From positions 3,014,580 to 3,078,579 of the forward strand of contig NC_087063.1 in assembly GCF_963678635.1 (NCBI RefSeq): a stretch of DNA of 64,000 bases. Reading direction: 5' to 3'. The translations under genes and the position numbers were made by a program. The notes below the pieces were generated by a model that saw only the letters and a list, made by a program, of their open reading frames with translations, ran no database searches and was not told the origin of the DNA. This DNA is from Symsagittifera roscoffensis. Its lineage: Eukaryota > Xenacoelomorpha > Acoela > Convolutidae. Shown here one piece after another: positions 1 through 10,100 of this stretch (positions are counted from its first letter, which is position 1; every line of letters begins with the position of its first letter).

Positions 1-424
1 CGGAGTCAAAAATCCGCCCCTGGATTTTGTTGTCAAGAGAAGCACAGATCACAAAGAGTTGTTCTTGAACATTGACGGTGAAATCAAATTGCGTTTTGCA
101 GTTGCGTATGGGTTCAAAAACCTGGGAAACTTTGCTATGAAGTTGAAGAAAAACAATTTGAAGTACGATTACGTGGAGATAATGGCGTGTCCTTCTGGTT
201 GCTTAAATGGCGGTGGTCAATTGAGGTCAGAAGCAGCTAATAATAAAGAACTGCTAAATGAAGTCACAGCCAGATACTGGTCACTACCAACTATGGAGCC
301 ATCTTTTGATGTCGATTTGAGTAATGAGAAATCTGAATGCGCCGATGATGTGAATTCTTTTTTCTTCGCCGAGTACAAAAGTGTTCCAAAGATGAATACC
401 AATTCATTGAACATCAAGTGGTAA
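1..424 (+). CDS. CIAO3: CIAO3 (NARFL / iron-only hydrogenase-like), C-terminal exon, partial
   Basis: This is the last exon of the cytosolic Fe-S assembly factor CIAO3 (NAR1/NARFL). CIAO3 bridges the early and late CIA machinery and delivers Fe-S clusters to cytosolic and nuclear apoproteins. The key motif is MACPSGCLNGGGQ, the cysteine-bearing C-terminal signature of the iron-only hydrogenase-like family, preceded by LRFAVAYGFKNL, which matches the family's (F/Y)AxAYGFRNIQN segment. The frame ends in IKW-stop, and a terminal Trp is typical of the family. The 5' part of the gene lies outside the window. The frame is open to base 2, but the true acceptor may be the CAAG ending at 37, since bases 8-22 resemble a transposon end seen again at 61262. 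Gene identity is secure; the exon's left edge is not. Confidence 0.9.
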   Translation, partial: GVKNPPLDFVVKRSTDHKELFLNIDGEIKLRFAVAYGFKNLGNFAMKLKKNNLKYDYVEIMACPSGCLNGGGQLRSEAANNKELLNEVTARYWSLPTMEPSFDVDLSNEKSECADDVNSFFFAEYKSVPKMNTNSLNIKW

Positions 425-625
425 TTACAAGGCTTTATTTATGAAACAGACAAATTGGTGCATATATAGGTTTTTAGTAGTGGTTAAACATTTTGATACT
501 TCAGAAATTATTGATCTCAACAAATGATGTTTTGTGCAGAGTAAAATATTTCATGTGGCGCTGATCTCCTTGGTCTCCTGAAGTCGATCAAATATCGAAG
601 GAGAAAGTTTTTTTTTTAATTTCAG
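425..625. other. CIAO3-ABITRAM intergenic spacer ending in a splice acceptor
   Basis: This 200-bp AT-rich gap separates the CIAO3 stop from a strong acceptor-like tract (a T9 run, then AATTTCAG) ending at 625. The short distance between two co-oriented genes and the acceptor just before the second gene fit an operon-style junction. No clear AATAAA is seen in the gap. Confidence 0.4.
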
Positions 626-2069
626 GTTATGATGCGTTTTGTCAAATTGAGTTGAACTCAATAGCCGTGTCTCGAATAGACGATGAAGCTCTAAAGGAAA
701 TGGAAGTTTCAGAAGGCACAAGTAACCAGCGAAGCACAGTTTGTGACAATGCTATTGATCAGAATCGTTTTAGTTTACCATCTGTAACTTCAGATGTTAC
801 ATCTTCTGGGAAGTTATCTGAATATATCGATTTCATTGATCGCTATTTCACTCATTACTTTTGCGACAAAACCAAGTTACTCTTTTTACAACATACCAAC
901 GCGTTGATTTGTGTAGTCACTCTGTCAGACGAGCATCCTGTGTTGAAAGCATGCAAAGAGACAGTTAGAAATGGTACCGTAAAGACAGTTTCAAAAAAAT
1001 GGATTGTTATCATAAACGTTCAAAAATTTTCTCGTGACATTGGGGATTTTTGGATAAAAATGCTCTCTTCTCATCAAAATTTAAAATATTAATGATATGT
1101 TCTCATCGAAATTTGAAGTTTTCATGTTTTTTTTCTCAAATGCGAAAGTTTTACTTATTTATTTTTGTAAAACTGAAATTTTGGAAATTGTCTGAATTAT
1201 TGAAGCTGATTGTGCAGTAAAAGTGTCTTACCAATTGAGTAATGGGATTGACCGAAGCAACCCGAAAGTGTCTGGAAAAGGGAAGAAGGGAGCCAAAGTG
1301 GTCGGAAAAGACGAGTTATTGTGCGAAGTGACAATCGGAGAGACACTGCACCCAATTATGTGCTCTCTATCTGGGTCGGTTATTGAGGTTAGTGCGACGA
1401 AAACAAAAATTGGATCAACCGTCAGTCCCCCCCCCCCTAAGTGACCTACCATAGAATGTCCTTCCCAAGCATGTATTAATTTTGAAAATTTATTCCGCAA
1501 AAAATATTCATTTCAAACAAGCGTGCTGAAATACTGCTGGAGATTTTTTCTAACGTTTTTTTACGGTTGATTTTTTTAAGTTCTTCTGAAGAGTCCGTAT
1601 GATGGTCTTTCGTGTCCCCTTTGCGGACATGCGGTCTTAAATTAAATCTTTGAAGAAATGTAAAAATAGGTCAATTAAAATGGACTGAAAGAGAAGCCTG
1701 TTAACTGAAAGAGAAACCTGCACAAATTGCTAGTTTCTAAATTATTTTGTTAATTGCTGGATGACTTGACTTGAAATACTTGACAAGCTTGAAGTTTCAT
1801 AGGTAAATGAAAAGCTTGTTGAAAATCCGGAATTGCTCTGGACAGATCCAAGAGGTAGAGGATACATAGCAGTGTTAATGCTAAAGAGGCCGAGACATGG
1901 AAAGAGTTTTCTGGAGTCGACCTTCAAGGATATGCAGTTGGTGCATAAGTCGCCGGAAGAGATTTCGGAAGAAGCGGAGATCGAGATCACTATCTCGGAT
2001 AATTCAACCTCACAGGAAACTTCCTCAAAACGATCAGGAACAGTGACGCCCCTTGTTAGCTATTTTTGA
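626..2069 (+). CDS. ABITRAM: ABITRAM (FAM206A/Simiate), three exons
   Basis: The exons are 626-973 (first in-frame ATG at 700), 1218-1387 and 1803-2069. Phases agree at both joins: phase 1 (G plus TA) and phase 0. From ATG 700 the product is about 236 aa, against roughly 180 in vertebrates, with extra residues at both ends. Diagnostic blocks, in order, are IDRYFTHYF, LLFLQHTNALICVVTLSDEHPVL, VSYQLSN, KVSGKGKKGA and GRGYIAVLMLK. They follow the vertebrate order of RYFxRWY, ILQHSNRICVITLAESHPVL, ISYQIS, KVSGKFKRGA and GYIAVVLPK. Known family role: actin binding and transcription modulation, at nuclear speckles and in neurons. Upstream out-of-frame ATGs at 629 and 632 open a short uORF if the transcript starts at the 625 acceptor. 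The frame is also open above ATG 700 to 628, so an additional upstream exon is possible. The acidic, Ser/Thr-rich tail after about residue 190 is lineage-specific. Confidence 0.9.
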
Positions 2070-2385
2070 AATCGAAAAAACGAATAATCATCATGATCTT
2101 AATCATTTAAAAGCAACTAATTTTGCTCCTAATTTTTTGCCCTGTTAATTGTAAATTGAAAGATTTTTTTTTGCTCCAACCAAATGTATTAATTTGGGAA
2201 GGAATTTTGAATGCAGGTATTTTTTCTCCTAAAGTCAGGTGTTTAAAAGTAACGTCGTTGGAATTTGAGTTGTATATGAATTTGAGCTGTAATGAAAATT
2301 TCTGAAAACATCTTCTGAGTGTTTGCTGATGTTTACAAGAAACAATTAAGTTATAAAGAGGCGTCGTTGAACAGGAGTAGCTGCG

Positions 2386-2844
2386 ATGCCTGAAGATGAA
2401 GGCTGCTCGACTACGGTGCACACTTTAACAGTGCAATCTTCTTCATCGTCGTCCTCGGGAAACGCAACTTACACTACCGGTAGAAGCCTCGGGTCTACAT
2501 TTGTTCCAAGTTATACATCCACGTACAGTAGCACATACTACGATACCTATACATCGAATACGAGTAGTGTCTATTCGAGTACAACTACAGATTCGACAAG
2601 TGACTCTGTGACAGGTGTCGGAATCAGTTTGGACGCCACGACAGTGACGGAGTCTAGTTGGTTCGACACGACGACATCGTCTTCGACTACTGTGGCTGTC
2701 AGTTCGACATCAACAGAAGATGTTACGTCTGTTACTTCGTCGTCAACTACAAGTGACCAGACGACAAGTTATTCGACCGAGGAAGTAACGAGCGAGAAAA
2801 GCTCAGTTAATGTTGTTCCAAAAATGGTTACGAAGAGGTTTTGA
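2386..2844 (+). CDS. Ser/Thr-rich low-complexity protein, unknown function
   Basis: This single-exon ORF of 152 codons begins at ATG 2386, 12 nt after a CAG acceptor at 2374; an in-frame stop lies just upstream of that acceptor. The composition is extreme: runs of Ser and Thr with Tyr from about residue 15 to 135 (SSSSSSSG, YTSTYSSTYYDTY, TTTSSSTT), then a short Lys/Val tail (VVPKMVTKRF). There is no signal peptide, membrane segment or catalytic motif. Ser and Thr are spelled with many different synonymous codons, which argues for selection on the protein rather than simple-repeat DNA. It could be an O-glycosylated or phosphorylated disordered protein, or a 3' exon of a longer gene. The family is not recognised. 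Confidence 0.55.
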   Translation: MPEDEGCSTTVHTLTVQSSSSSSSGNATYTTGRSLGSTFVPSYTSTYSSTYYDTYTSNTSSVYSSTTTDSTSDSVTGVGISLDATTVTESSWFDTTTSSSTTVAVSSTSTEDVTSVTSSSTTSDQTTSYSTEEVTSEKSSVNVVPKMVTKRF

Positions 2845-3175
2845 TATTGTAGATTGAAATGATATCGTGACTAGACGTGCTAGTTGATCTGAGAGATGAT
2901 TTTTGTTTTTGTAAATTTGTTGATTATTGAAAAACATCAAAAGAAAAAAAAACATTTTTTTACTACACCGCGAGAGAAAACTTGGTTCTAGCCTTGCATA
3001 CAGATTTTCACATTCAGATTCGAATGTTTTTTTTATTGTCTGCAATTCTTTTGGCTATAATGATGTCATGGAGGAGACCTAGCTTGTTCAGATGTCCCAT
3101 TGAGTTCATGGATTGATGTTATGACATAAATCTAGCGTTGACATTTTTTGATAAACTGCAATTTCTGTCACTCAG

Positions 3176-3396
3176 GTGACGTGTTGATGAGGAGTTATTT
3201 TAAAGAGTATCGTGGGTTGGAACCCTTTTTCGGTCCTAGTCGGGGGATTTCTTATGGCATGTGCCTTTTCGAGGAGGGAACAGCTGCGGAGAAATGGATG
3301 ACACTTCTCTCCCCTAGAGGGCCGCCGCGCTCTAATAAAAATGAAAAAAAAAAGATTTTTTGGCCAGTTACCACAACACCACAAAACATGTAAAAT
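3176..3396 (+). CDS. Possible exon or ORF remnant, unidentified
   Basis: The frame is open after an acceptor-like CTCAG at 3175 and encodes SYFKEYRGLEPFFGPSRG, then LFEEGTAAEKWMTLLSPRG, before running into a Lys/Asn-rich low-complexity end at about 3345. GC content here is clearly above its surroundings. No family is recognised and no good donor follows, so it may be a terminal exon, a mobile-element fragment or chance. Confidence 0.2.
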
Positions 3397-4027
3397 TGCA
3401 TTATAAAACCTCTTAAAATTTGTTCACACGGTAATTTGAATGAACGAAAAATATGAATCTGATCACGCTGATACGGTTCATTTAAGTTCAGAACATCAAA
3501 AGTCAGTTTAAATAGACTTGGTAAATCTAATTCCAGAAAAAACTTAAAATTGGGAACTCGAAAAGAGCTTGTATCTCGTATAGCTTTCATCTCGCATATT
3601 TATCTCGTTATAGCAGGAAACGGAAAAATCTCATTCTTGATTTTGAGAAGTTTTATGGGAGGTGGACAAAGTTTAAATGACGAACTGTGCCAGCTCAAGC
3701 GAAAATAGTTTAACGAGCAGTTGATTTAAAGAGCAGATCTTAATCGTAGCTTTTAATTATTCTGCAAACGAAAGTCGGCTTTTCAAAGTATAACTATACA
3801 GAGACTGATTTTAGTGAGATAAAAAGAGCTTTTCTTGCGGTTTTTTTGCAATAATATCGGATCTTTGGTTCTGATCATATCGAGTTTGTATGCTGCGATC
3901 TGAAAATTTTAAATAGTTTTTTAAAGGGAAAATTTGTGTGCCGATAACTCTGAAACAGCTATCTTTAAATCATTCATTTCCATTCTATTTGAAAGTTTTT
4001 GGAAATGATAGAAGTTTTTTTTCGCAG

Positions 4028-4101
4028 TTTGAATGGATCTTCAATTAATGCCTTGTTGAATGGGAGCATTGCTTCCGGCCACCGAAATTTGAATCCACCC
4101 G
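4028..4101 (+). CDS. Putative isolated internal exon (74 bp)
   Basis: The exon is bounded by a T-rich tract ending CGCAG at 4027 and by a strong GGTAAGT donor starting at 4102. One frame is open throughout (LNGSSINALLNGSIASGHRN..), entering in phase 2 and leaving in phase 1. No partner exons were found nearby, so the parent gene is unknown. Confidence 0.25.
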
Positions 4102-4289
4102 GTAAGTTCAAGTGCCACAACGTCAAATAGTTTAGAATATTATAACTGATGACTTTTCAGTTGTGATTCGAGCTGCCGAGTCATTTTTTTTCGATTTGTT
4201 ATTTTCCATTTTGATTAAGCTGTCAGTACAAAGAGCAGTAAAATAATAAAAATATGAACTAATGTTCAAGTTGTCAATATTCAAAGAGC

Positions 4290-4737
4290 GCAGTGATTTT
4301 CATATGTTTAGATCATGATGATTTTTTGCTGTTTTTTGTCAAAAAAATGCTTTAAACTTGGTTCTCGCTCAATTTACTTTTTGCTGTTTCAATTTTAGTT
4401 TATTTTTAAGTTCAGTTCTATTTTCTTAAAAGGAATGCAAACTCCACTACTGAGCGCTAAAAATGTAAAGGTCACAAGAAACATGATTGATTTCTAATTT
4501 CGAAATTAGTTTTCTGAATTTCCAGCTGAATAAAAAATTACCTTTTGTTGATCCAGTTGTCTCTTAAGGTATAATTGTAAGAAAAAAGTGCTAATCATGG
4601 AAATTTCTTAAAGTTTCAAAGGTTTTAAAGTGATTGACTTTGTTTTTCTACATTCGAAAGTTGAAAAATGTTCAATGTTTTAGGTCAATATTTTAGGTCT
4701 CCTTCTTTAACATTTTTTCAACTATCTGTTGGTCATA
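4290..4737. repeat. Dispersed repeat family, copy 1
   Basis: This is a diverged copy of a repeat family also present at about 8972-9795, 11340-11545, 58575-58990, 59370-59745 and 63262-63710. Shared landmarks in order: a GCAAACTCCAC block, CGAAA-rich text with TTTCTAATTTCGAAA, TTTCCAGC(G/T)GAATAAAA, TTGATCCAGTT, and a terminal block like CAACTGTCTGTTGGCTATG. No coding domain or clear terminal repeats are visible. Confidence 0.6.
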
Positions 4738-5083
4738 TTTTTTTTCGCCGAGATAACTGAACATACTTGCACAGAATTTTACATTAGTGAGATTTTTTGA
4801 ATGTATTGAAGACCTCTTTCTCTTGCAATGAGCAAGGCTTTTGCAATCGGGCACCCGACTTTTTTCCCGTAAATAACTCTGTTCACAGAATGTTTGAAAG
4901 TTGAAATGGTTAATTTAGGTTCAATTCATATTAAATTAAAAATTTCTCTGCGTCTCAGGCACTCTTGGTCTGGATGTAACAACGATGCTTGGGACGGAAA
5001 AGTTTCTGAGTTAGTATCTGACAGAAATTTTTTCCTTGCAAACAGCAAAATTTAAAATTTATGTTTTTTTGGCTGTATGCCAA

Positions 5084-5176
5084 AAACTGTACGATGTGGC
5101 AATTTGTGGCTGTACGATGTGGAAAAAACTGTACGATGTGGCAATTTAAAACATGCCACATCGTACAGTTTTTTTT
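5084..5176. repeat. Short direct repeats plus a perfect 21-bp hairpin
   Basis: The unit CTGTACGATGTGG occurs three times on the + strand (from about 5087, 5110 and 5129) and once inverted (ending about 5168). The third copy and the inverted copy form arms 5123-5143 and 5154-5174, complementary over all 21 bp around a 10-nt loop. The right arm ends in a run of eight T. This could be a small-RNA hairpin, a foldback remnant or a cruciform-forming site. There is no recognised family. Confidence 0.7.
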
Positions 5177-5179
5177 GCT

Positions 5180-6425
5180 GTGCAGTTCACTTTGTAGTTG
5201 CTTTCAGTGTTTTGAATTACTTATGCTGTTTGTAATTTTAATAATATTTACTTCGTATGTTTTTTTTCTTGTTTTATTCTTTTATAAAATTTATTCTGCC
5301 CATTGATTTCGGCTTATGTTTTATCGGCTTACTGACCTAATTTTGAGTCGTTTCAATGGAAGTATATACATTTTTTTCTAACTCTGGATCGCACAATTTC
5401 AGATATAAATCATGACTTTCTTGTCGGCTTAATGATTTTCTCCCAAGTTTTTGGTTGTTTTTCGTACATTTTACCTTACTTTTCTAGAGTGTAAATTTAG
5501 TTCATGATTTCCTAGTTTTTGAACAAATTTAATATATTTTGAATCGATTTAAGTTGATTGCATAGCGTATTGTTTTCATGTCAAGTTTTTTCAACAAAGT
5601 TTCTAACATTTTCATGATTTACTTTTGACTTGACTGTTTTGTCTAGGAAGATATATGACAATTTTCCAGCGGGAGTTCTTGAAAAAAATGATTTTTCTTG
5701 TTTTTAATTTCCCTTGCGGGCAATTTTGTCTTTTTTATTATTTTCTATTTTTTTTGTTCTGATTCGGATCTTGTAATTTTGCGTATCAATTTCATGTTTG
5801 ATATATATAATAAAATTGGGTTTTAATATTACGCTTCAGTTTTTTCAGATTTTCTGCAAGTTTTTTTCGTGGAAGTTGTTTGAAACTTGAGCATTCATTT
5901 TCTTGTGTTTTTTGTTTTTATTTCTTATCTTAGCTTAAAGCAGTTTTCCTGTTGTTGTTTATGGCCAATTGTTCCTGCAGGATATACAGGTTGTTTGGTT
6001 GCAAGGTTTTACGCTAAGTTTATGAGTACGTTTAGGAACTTTTGGATCTCGATTTTTTCTACCAACATTTTTTTCTGAGCATTTTCATCTATTGGTTATG
6101 AAAAATAAATTAATGGAGTTTGTGGAGGACGAGTCTTTCTTATGTTTTAGGTCATTGCTTTTATAGCAATTGCCATAAAAATTTTCCTATCCATTTCAGT
6201 TTTTCTGTTTTTCTTTGGAGACATTATCTTTTGATTTTTGTATCGAAAGTCGTGCGAAGCTCAGCTGTTTATATAAATGTTTTATATTTTTTCCGTAACA
6301 TTTTAATTGGGCATTGTACCTTCTTGGTTTGGCGTTATTGTTAAACTTATCAAGTATAATGGAAATCAGCGTGGTCAAAACAACTCGGTAACTGTCATAC
6401 ATTAATATATGTTAAACAGAATCAA
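5180..6425. other. T-rich intergenic DNA, no gene seen
   Basis: The + strand is strongly T-biased with long T runs, and the ORFs within are Phe/Leu-rich translations of that bias. I see no splice-bounded conserved segment. It probably includes 5' regulatory or outron sequence of NSRP1. Confidence 0.4.
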
Positions 6426-6443
6426 TGTAATTAATTCAGATTG

Positions 6444-6704
6444 ATGTCAGATGATGAAAAACTTGATGACGAACCAGTTTCGAAATCAAAAGTGCAGCTG
6501 AAAATCAAGGAGGAACCGAAGAAGTATGGTCTGATTCTAAAGCAGAAGAAACCATCTGTTCACGCTTTCACAAATATCTTCAGACCCCCACCTGTGAAAA
6601 ATGAGGCACAAGAGGGGGTTAGTGTGAAGAAGGAAGACGACGGATTGGTTGTGGGAACAGCTGCGGCCGCTTTTCAAAATGAAGACTCGGAAGAAAGTGA
6701 TCAT
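6444..6704 (+). CDS. NSRP1: NSRP1 exon 1 (N-terminus)
   Basis: This is the first coding exon of nuclear speckle splicing regulatory protein 1 (NSrp70/CCDC55). ATG 6444 lies 4 nt after a TTCAG acceptor at 6439. It encodes 87 residues: an acidic MSDDEKLDDE start, the family's N-terminal signature KKYGLILKQKK (vertebrate RQYGLILPKK), and an acidic end NEDSEESDH. It stops at a canonical GTGAGT donor (6705) in phase 0. The next exon, 50716-50883, also starts in phase 0. The joined protein reads through exactly where vertebrate NSRP1 runs from its acidic stretch into the conserved coiled coil. The tempting alternative partner, the CDK10 exon 400 bp away, gives an immediate stop when joined. Confidence 0.85.
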
Positions 6705-7159
6705 GTGAGTATTTCAGTCAGAGCTCATATTCTAGTTTCTGATTGTGTAATTTGACTTTTCAAAAAGTTTTTTTACCAATAACAAGTAACGACAAAAGAG
6801 CTGACGATCTAAACTTAATGTTTTCCTGGTGTTCATTTTGATATTTGTGATTTATTAATCGATTTAATGTTGTACTTGGTTCCATTATCAAACATGCGTG
6901 GATAAACAGCAGCTCCCATCGCCTAATTTAGAAGCTCACTCTGTTGGCTAAGTTATTGCCCATGTGCTTCGCTTTTTAATGCAAGGATGTAGTTACGTCA
7001 TGAAAACCTTTGATTTGTTCTAATAATCTGTTATATTCAGTTACTTAAATTCTATAGGTTTTATTTGGAACTACATATGGCGGGCTCGTGGTGCTAAATG
7101 TTTTCAGATAAGGCGATGAATACTTAAACATTCCAATTAATGCAACCCCACCGATTTCT

Positions 7160-10100
7160 ATGTCGGCATCTAAACCATCTGACGAGTTGAGCAGTATCAA
7201 GTTTATTCCTTCGGCTCGCAAATCGAAAGACACAACTCAGTTAGATCCGAATAATTCTGCTACTAGTATCGACTCGTCTGTCCTTGAGTCAGACGAGGAC
7301 CACTATCTCTACACAGGTAGAACTGTCAGCGCTTAACATTAGAATGTGATTTTTTTCAAATATTTTTTTGAGAATTAATTGTTTCCGATTATTTTACCAA
7401 GTAGGAAGGAACTATGGCGTATGCTGGTGTATTCCGCCCGATTTTTGGTTATTAAGAAAGGGAAAATAATTGTGGGTCTTATGCAGGAAAAAGCTAATTC
7501 AGATTCAAAAAAGTTCAACCCAACCGATTATTGTCAAGAAAAGTTGGATTGATTTTTTTGTTTTTCTTGAAATGAGAGCTTGAAATCTCGATGTAGTTCT
7601 AAGATTTTAAGGGTGTCGCAGCTTTTATAAATTTTCATTCTTGTAATTTTTTAAACCATATTGAAAAAAAGATATTTCAAAAAATTCGCCTTGATCATTG
7701 TGTTTGGGACATTCCGTGCAGCTTGCTCAGCAACTGGATATATAATTTTTTATCTGATTCGTTACATTTTTTTCGCCTAGCAAGGCTGAGTTTCTTCTAA
7801 CGATGAAATAACGGTTCACAAATAACACTTGGATTTGAACTGTTTTTTAAACCACTGACAATTCTCCGTACAGGTATATCGGACTTGCAAGTGCGTAAGT
7901 TACCAGCATCTTCTCGCTATGGGGCTTGTCGTGACGTGAACGAGTTTGAGAAGTTGAATAGGGTGGGGGAGGGGACCTATGGGATAGTGTACAGGGCCAG
8001 AGACAGTAGGCGTGGAGAGATTGTGGCTCTGAAGAAAGTGAGGATGGAGTTGGAGAAGCAAACAGGTAAGCGTGATTGGATTATTCAACCCTTGAGATAA
8101 TTATGCCTAGGTTAAACTAAAAGCTAGATAGTAGTTCTGATGGAGTTTTTGACATTGGCTCATTGTGCCTAGGTTAGAAACTGATTAACTCTTTTTATTT
8201 ATGGATCGGCAATCGAAATAGTTCTGAGCTAGCTAGTGAACGTTTATTTTGTCTCTAACGTCTTGCTGGAGTAGAACTGAGGAGAAATTTAGTGGTTTCG
8301 ATGTTTTACAGTTTTTTTCGTTTTCGTTGTGAAATTTATTTTCTGACCACGTATTTACGTCAATATTGTCCCCATCCTCACAAAGCACTCCGAGCGGCAA
8401 TTCACTTGAACACCAAAAGTTCCACAGGAATCGGATGGTGTTTTTGAAAGAAGCATTAATTTGTATCATGAATGTCGATGTTGATTATCAGGAGGAATGC
8501 CAATAAGTGGACTGAGAGAAATCTCTCTTCTCATGGCAATTGCACACCACCCGAATATTGTTAAGCTACACGAGGTGGTTGTGGGGAGGAAGTTGACCAG
8601 TCTGTTTCTGGTCATGGAGTACTGTGCTCAGGATTTGGCCAGTCTCTTGGACAATATGCCTAGTCCATTCTCAGAACCACACGTCAAGTGTCTGATGTTA
8701 CAGGTATGTCAAAATAAAGATTTCATGCATCACCTTTATTGTGGTTTAAAAGCTCTAATAGAACACGACGAAATCCATAGCATTGTTATTGTCCTATTAC
8801 GAAATTGATAGTAAAATTTTGAGTCCGTGTTTGACATTGATCTGGAATGGCGCAAAACAAATTAGAAATCATTGAACTAAAAACATCTTGAAACTATTAT
8901 TTTCTGCTAACACAGCGTATGAGTTAATAACGAGTCATAGTTTGGGAAATACTAAAATTTGATGTGTTTTTTTAAGAGTAATGAACGTTCTATAGGTCTT
9001 GGCGATTATTTTTTTAAATATATTTTTTCAGGAATAAGTCGTAAAACTTGTTCACGCTCGATTTTGATTTTTCGCGGTTTGACTTGTGATTACTTTTTAA
9101 ATTCAGTGCATTTCATTGATAAAAGGAAGGCAAATTCCACAATTGAACAGCAAAAGAGTAAACGTCGCGAAAAACGTGATCGACTTCTAATTTCGAAAAT
9201 AGAAATTAATTATCAGATTTCCCAGCGAAATAAAAGTTTTACCTTTGATCCAGTTTTCTCAAATTGAGTTGATATTAACAAAAAAAGAGTACACCATAAA
9301 TTCTTCTACAAATTTAGACAGCTTTATGGCATCTATTTTTTCATAGAAATTCAAAATCTGAAGGTTTTGAAAAAATCAAGTTAGTTTTTTTTTTCATTTT
9401 CCGTGCGTTCATTACTCTTTTCCAACTGTCAGTCGGCTATGTGTTTTAAGTTCACTTCATTTCTTTTGTTAAATGGAAGGCAAACTCCACAATCGAACAA
9501 CAAAAGGAGAAAAGGCACGAAAAATGTGATCAACCTCTAGTTTCGAAAGTGGAATTTATTTATCAAGTTTCCCAGCGGAATAAAAGTTTTGCCTATTGAT
9601 CCAGTTTGCTCAAATAGTTTTTTTTTCATGAAAAAGTGTCAATCATAATTTTTTCTTGAAATTCAAAGAGCTTTTAGGCGATCTAATTTTATCTTTGACA
9701 TTCGAAAGTTGAAGTTATTTCAAAAAAGAAGTCAGTATTTTTTCTTGTTCCTTTGTGTTCATGACTCTTTTCCAACTGTCTGTTGGCTATGTTTTAAACA
9801 GCTTATTGAAGGTTTTTGTGATAGTTCTAAAATTTGTTCTTTCTAAATCATATACATAAGCCGATGTTTGTAATCTTGTAGTTGTGGTTATTCAGTATTG
9901 CTCGTCAAGGAACGATATTTCTTAGGTGTTTAAAGGACTGGCACATCTTCACACTTCATTCATAGTTCATCGCGACCTGAAAGTGTCCAATCTCCTATTG
10001 ACTGACCGCGGAGTGCTGAAGATTGCAGACTTCGGTCTGGCTCGCTCATTTTCAGTCCCACTTCCAAAACTCACCCCGAAAGTGGTGACACTTTGGTACA

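Larger units (their letters stand above)
2845..4289. other. Intergenic, AT-rich, with two weak exon candidates
   Basis: I see no recognisable gene here. Two stretches look exon-like. The first is 3176-3396: it follows TCACTCAG, has higher GC, and is open with GISYGMCLFEEGTAAEKW, but no donor follows. The second is 4028-4101, between a T-rich CGCAG acceptor and a GTAAGT donor. The rest is low-complexity T/A-rich DNA. Confidence 0.4.

Noticed and set aside
4955-5306. Overlapping ORFs rich in Cys-Thr-Met-Trp repeats on both strands near 5.1 kb
   Set aside because: They are translations of the short direct/inverted repeat and its hairpin, with no homologous domain.
6444-7316. Exon 6444-6704 as the N-terminus of CDK10
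   Set aside because: Joined to the segment after the 7107 acceptor it hits a stop at the fourth codon. Its YGLIL motif and acidic end match NSRP1 instead.
8959-9267. Protein-like similarity between ORFs at 8959, 58589 and 63410
   Set aside because: The shared peptide comes from copies of the dispersed repeat. Most copies are frameshifted or stopped, so it is not evidence of a gene.
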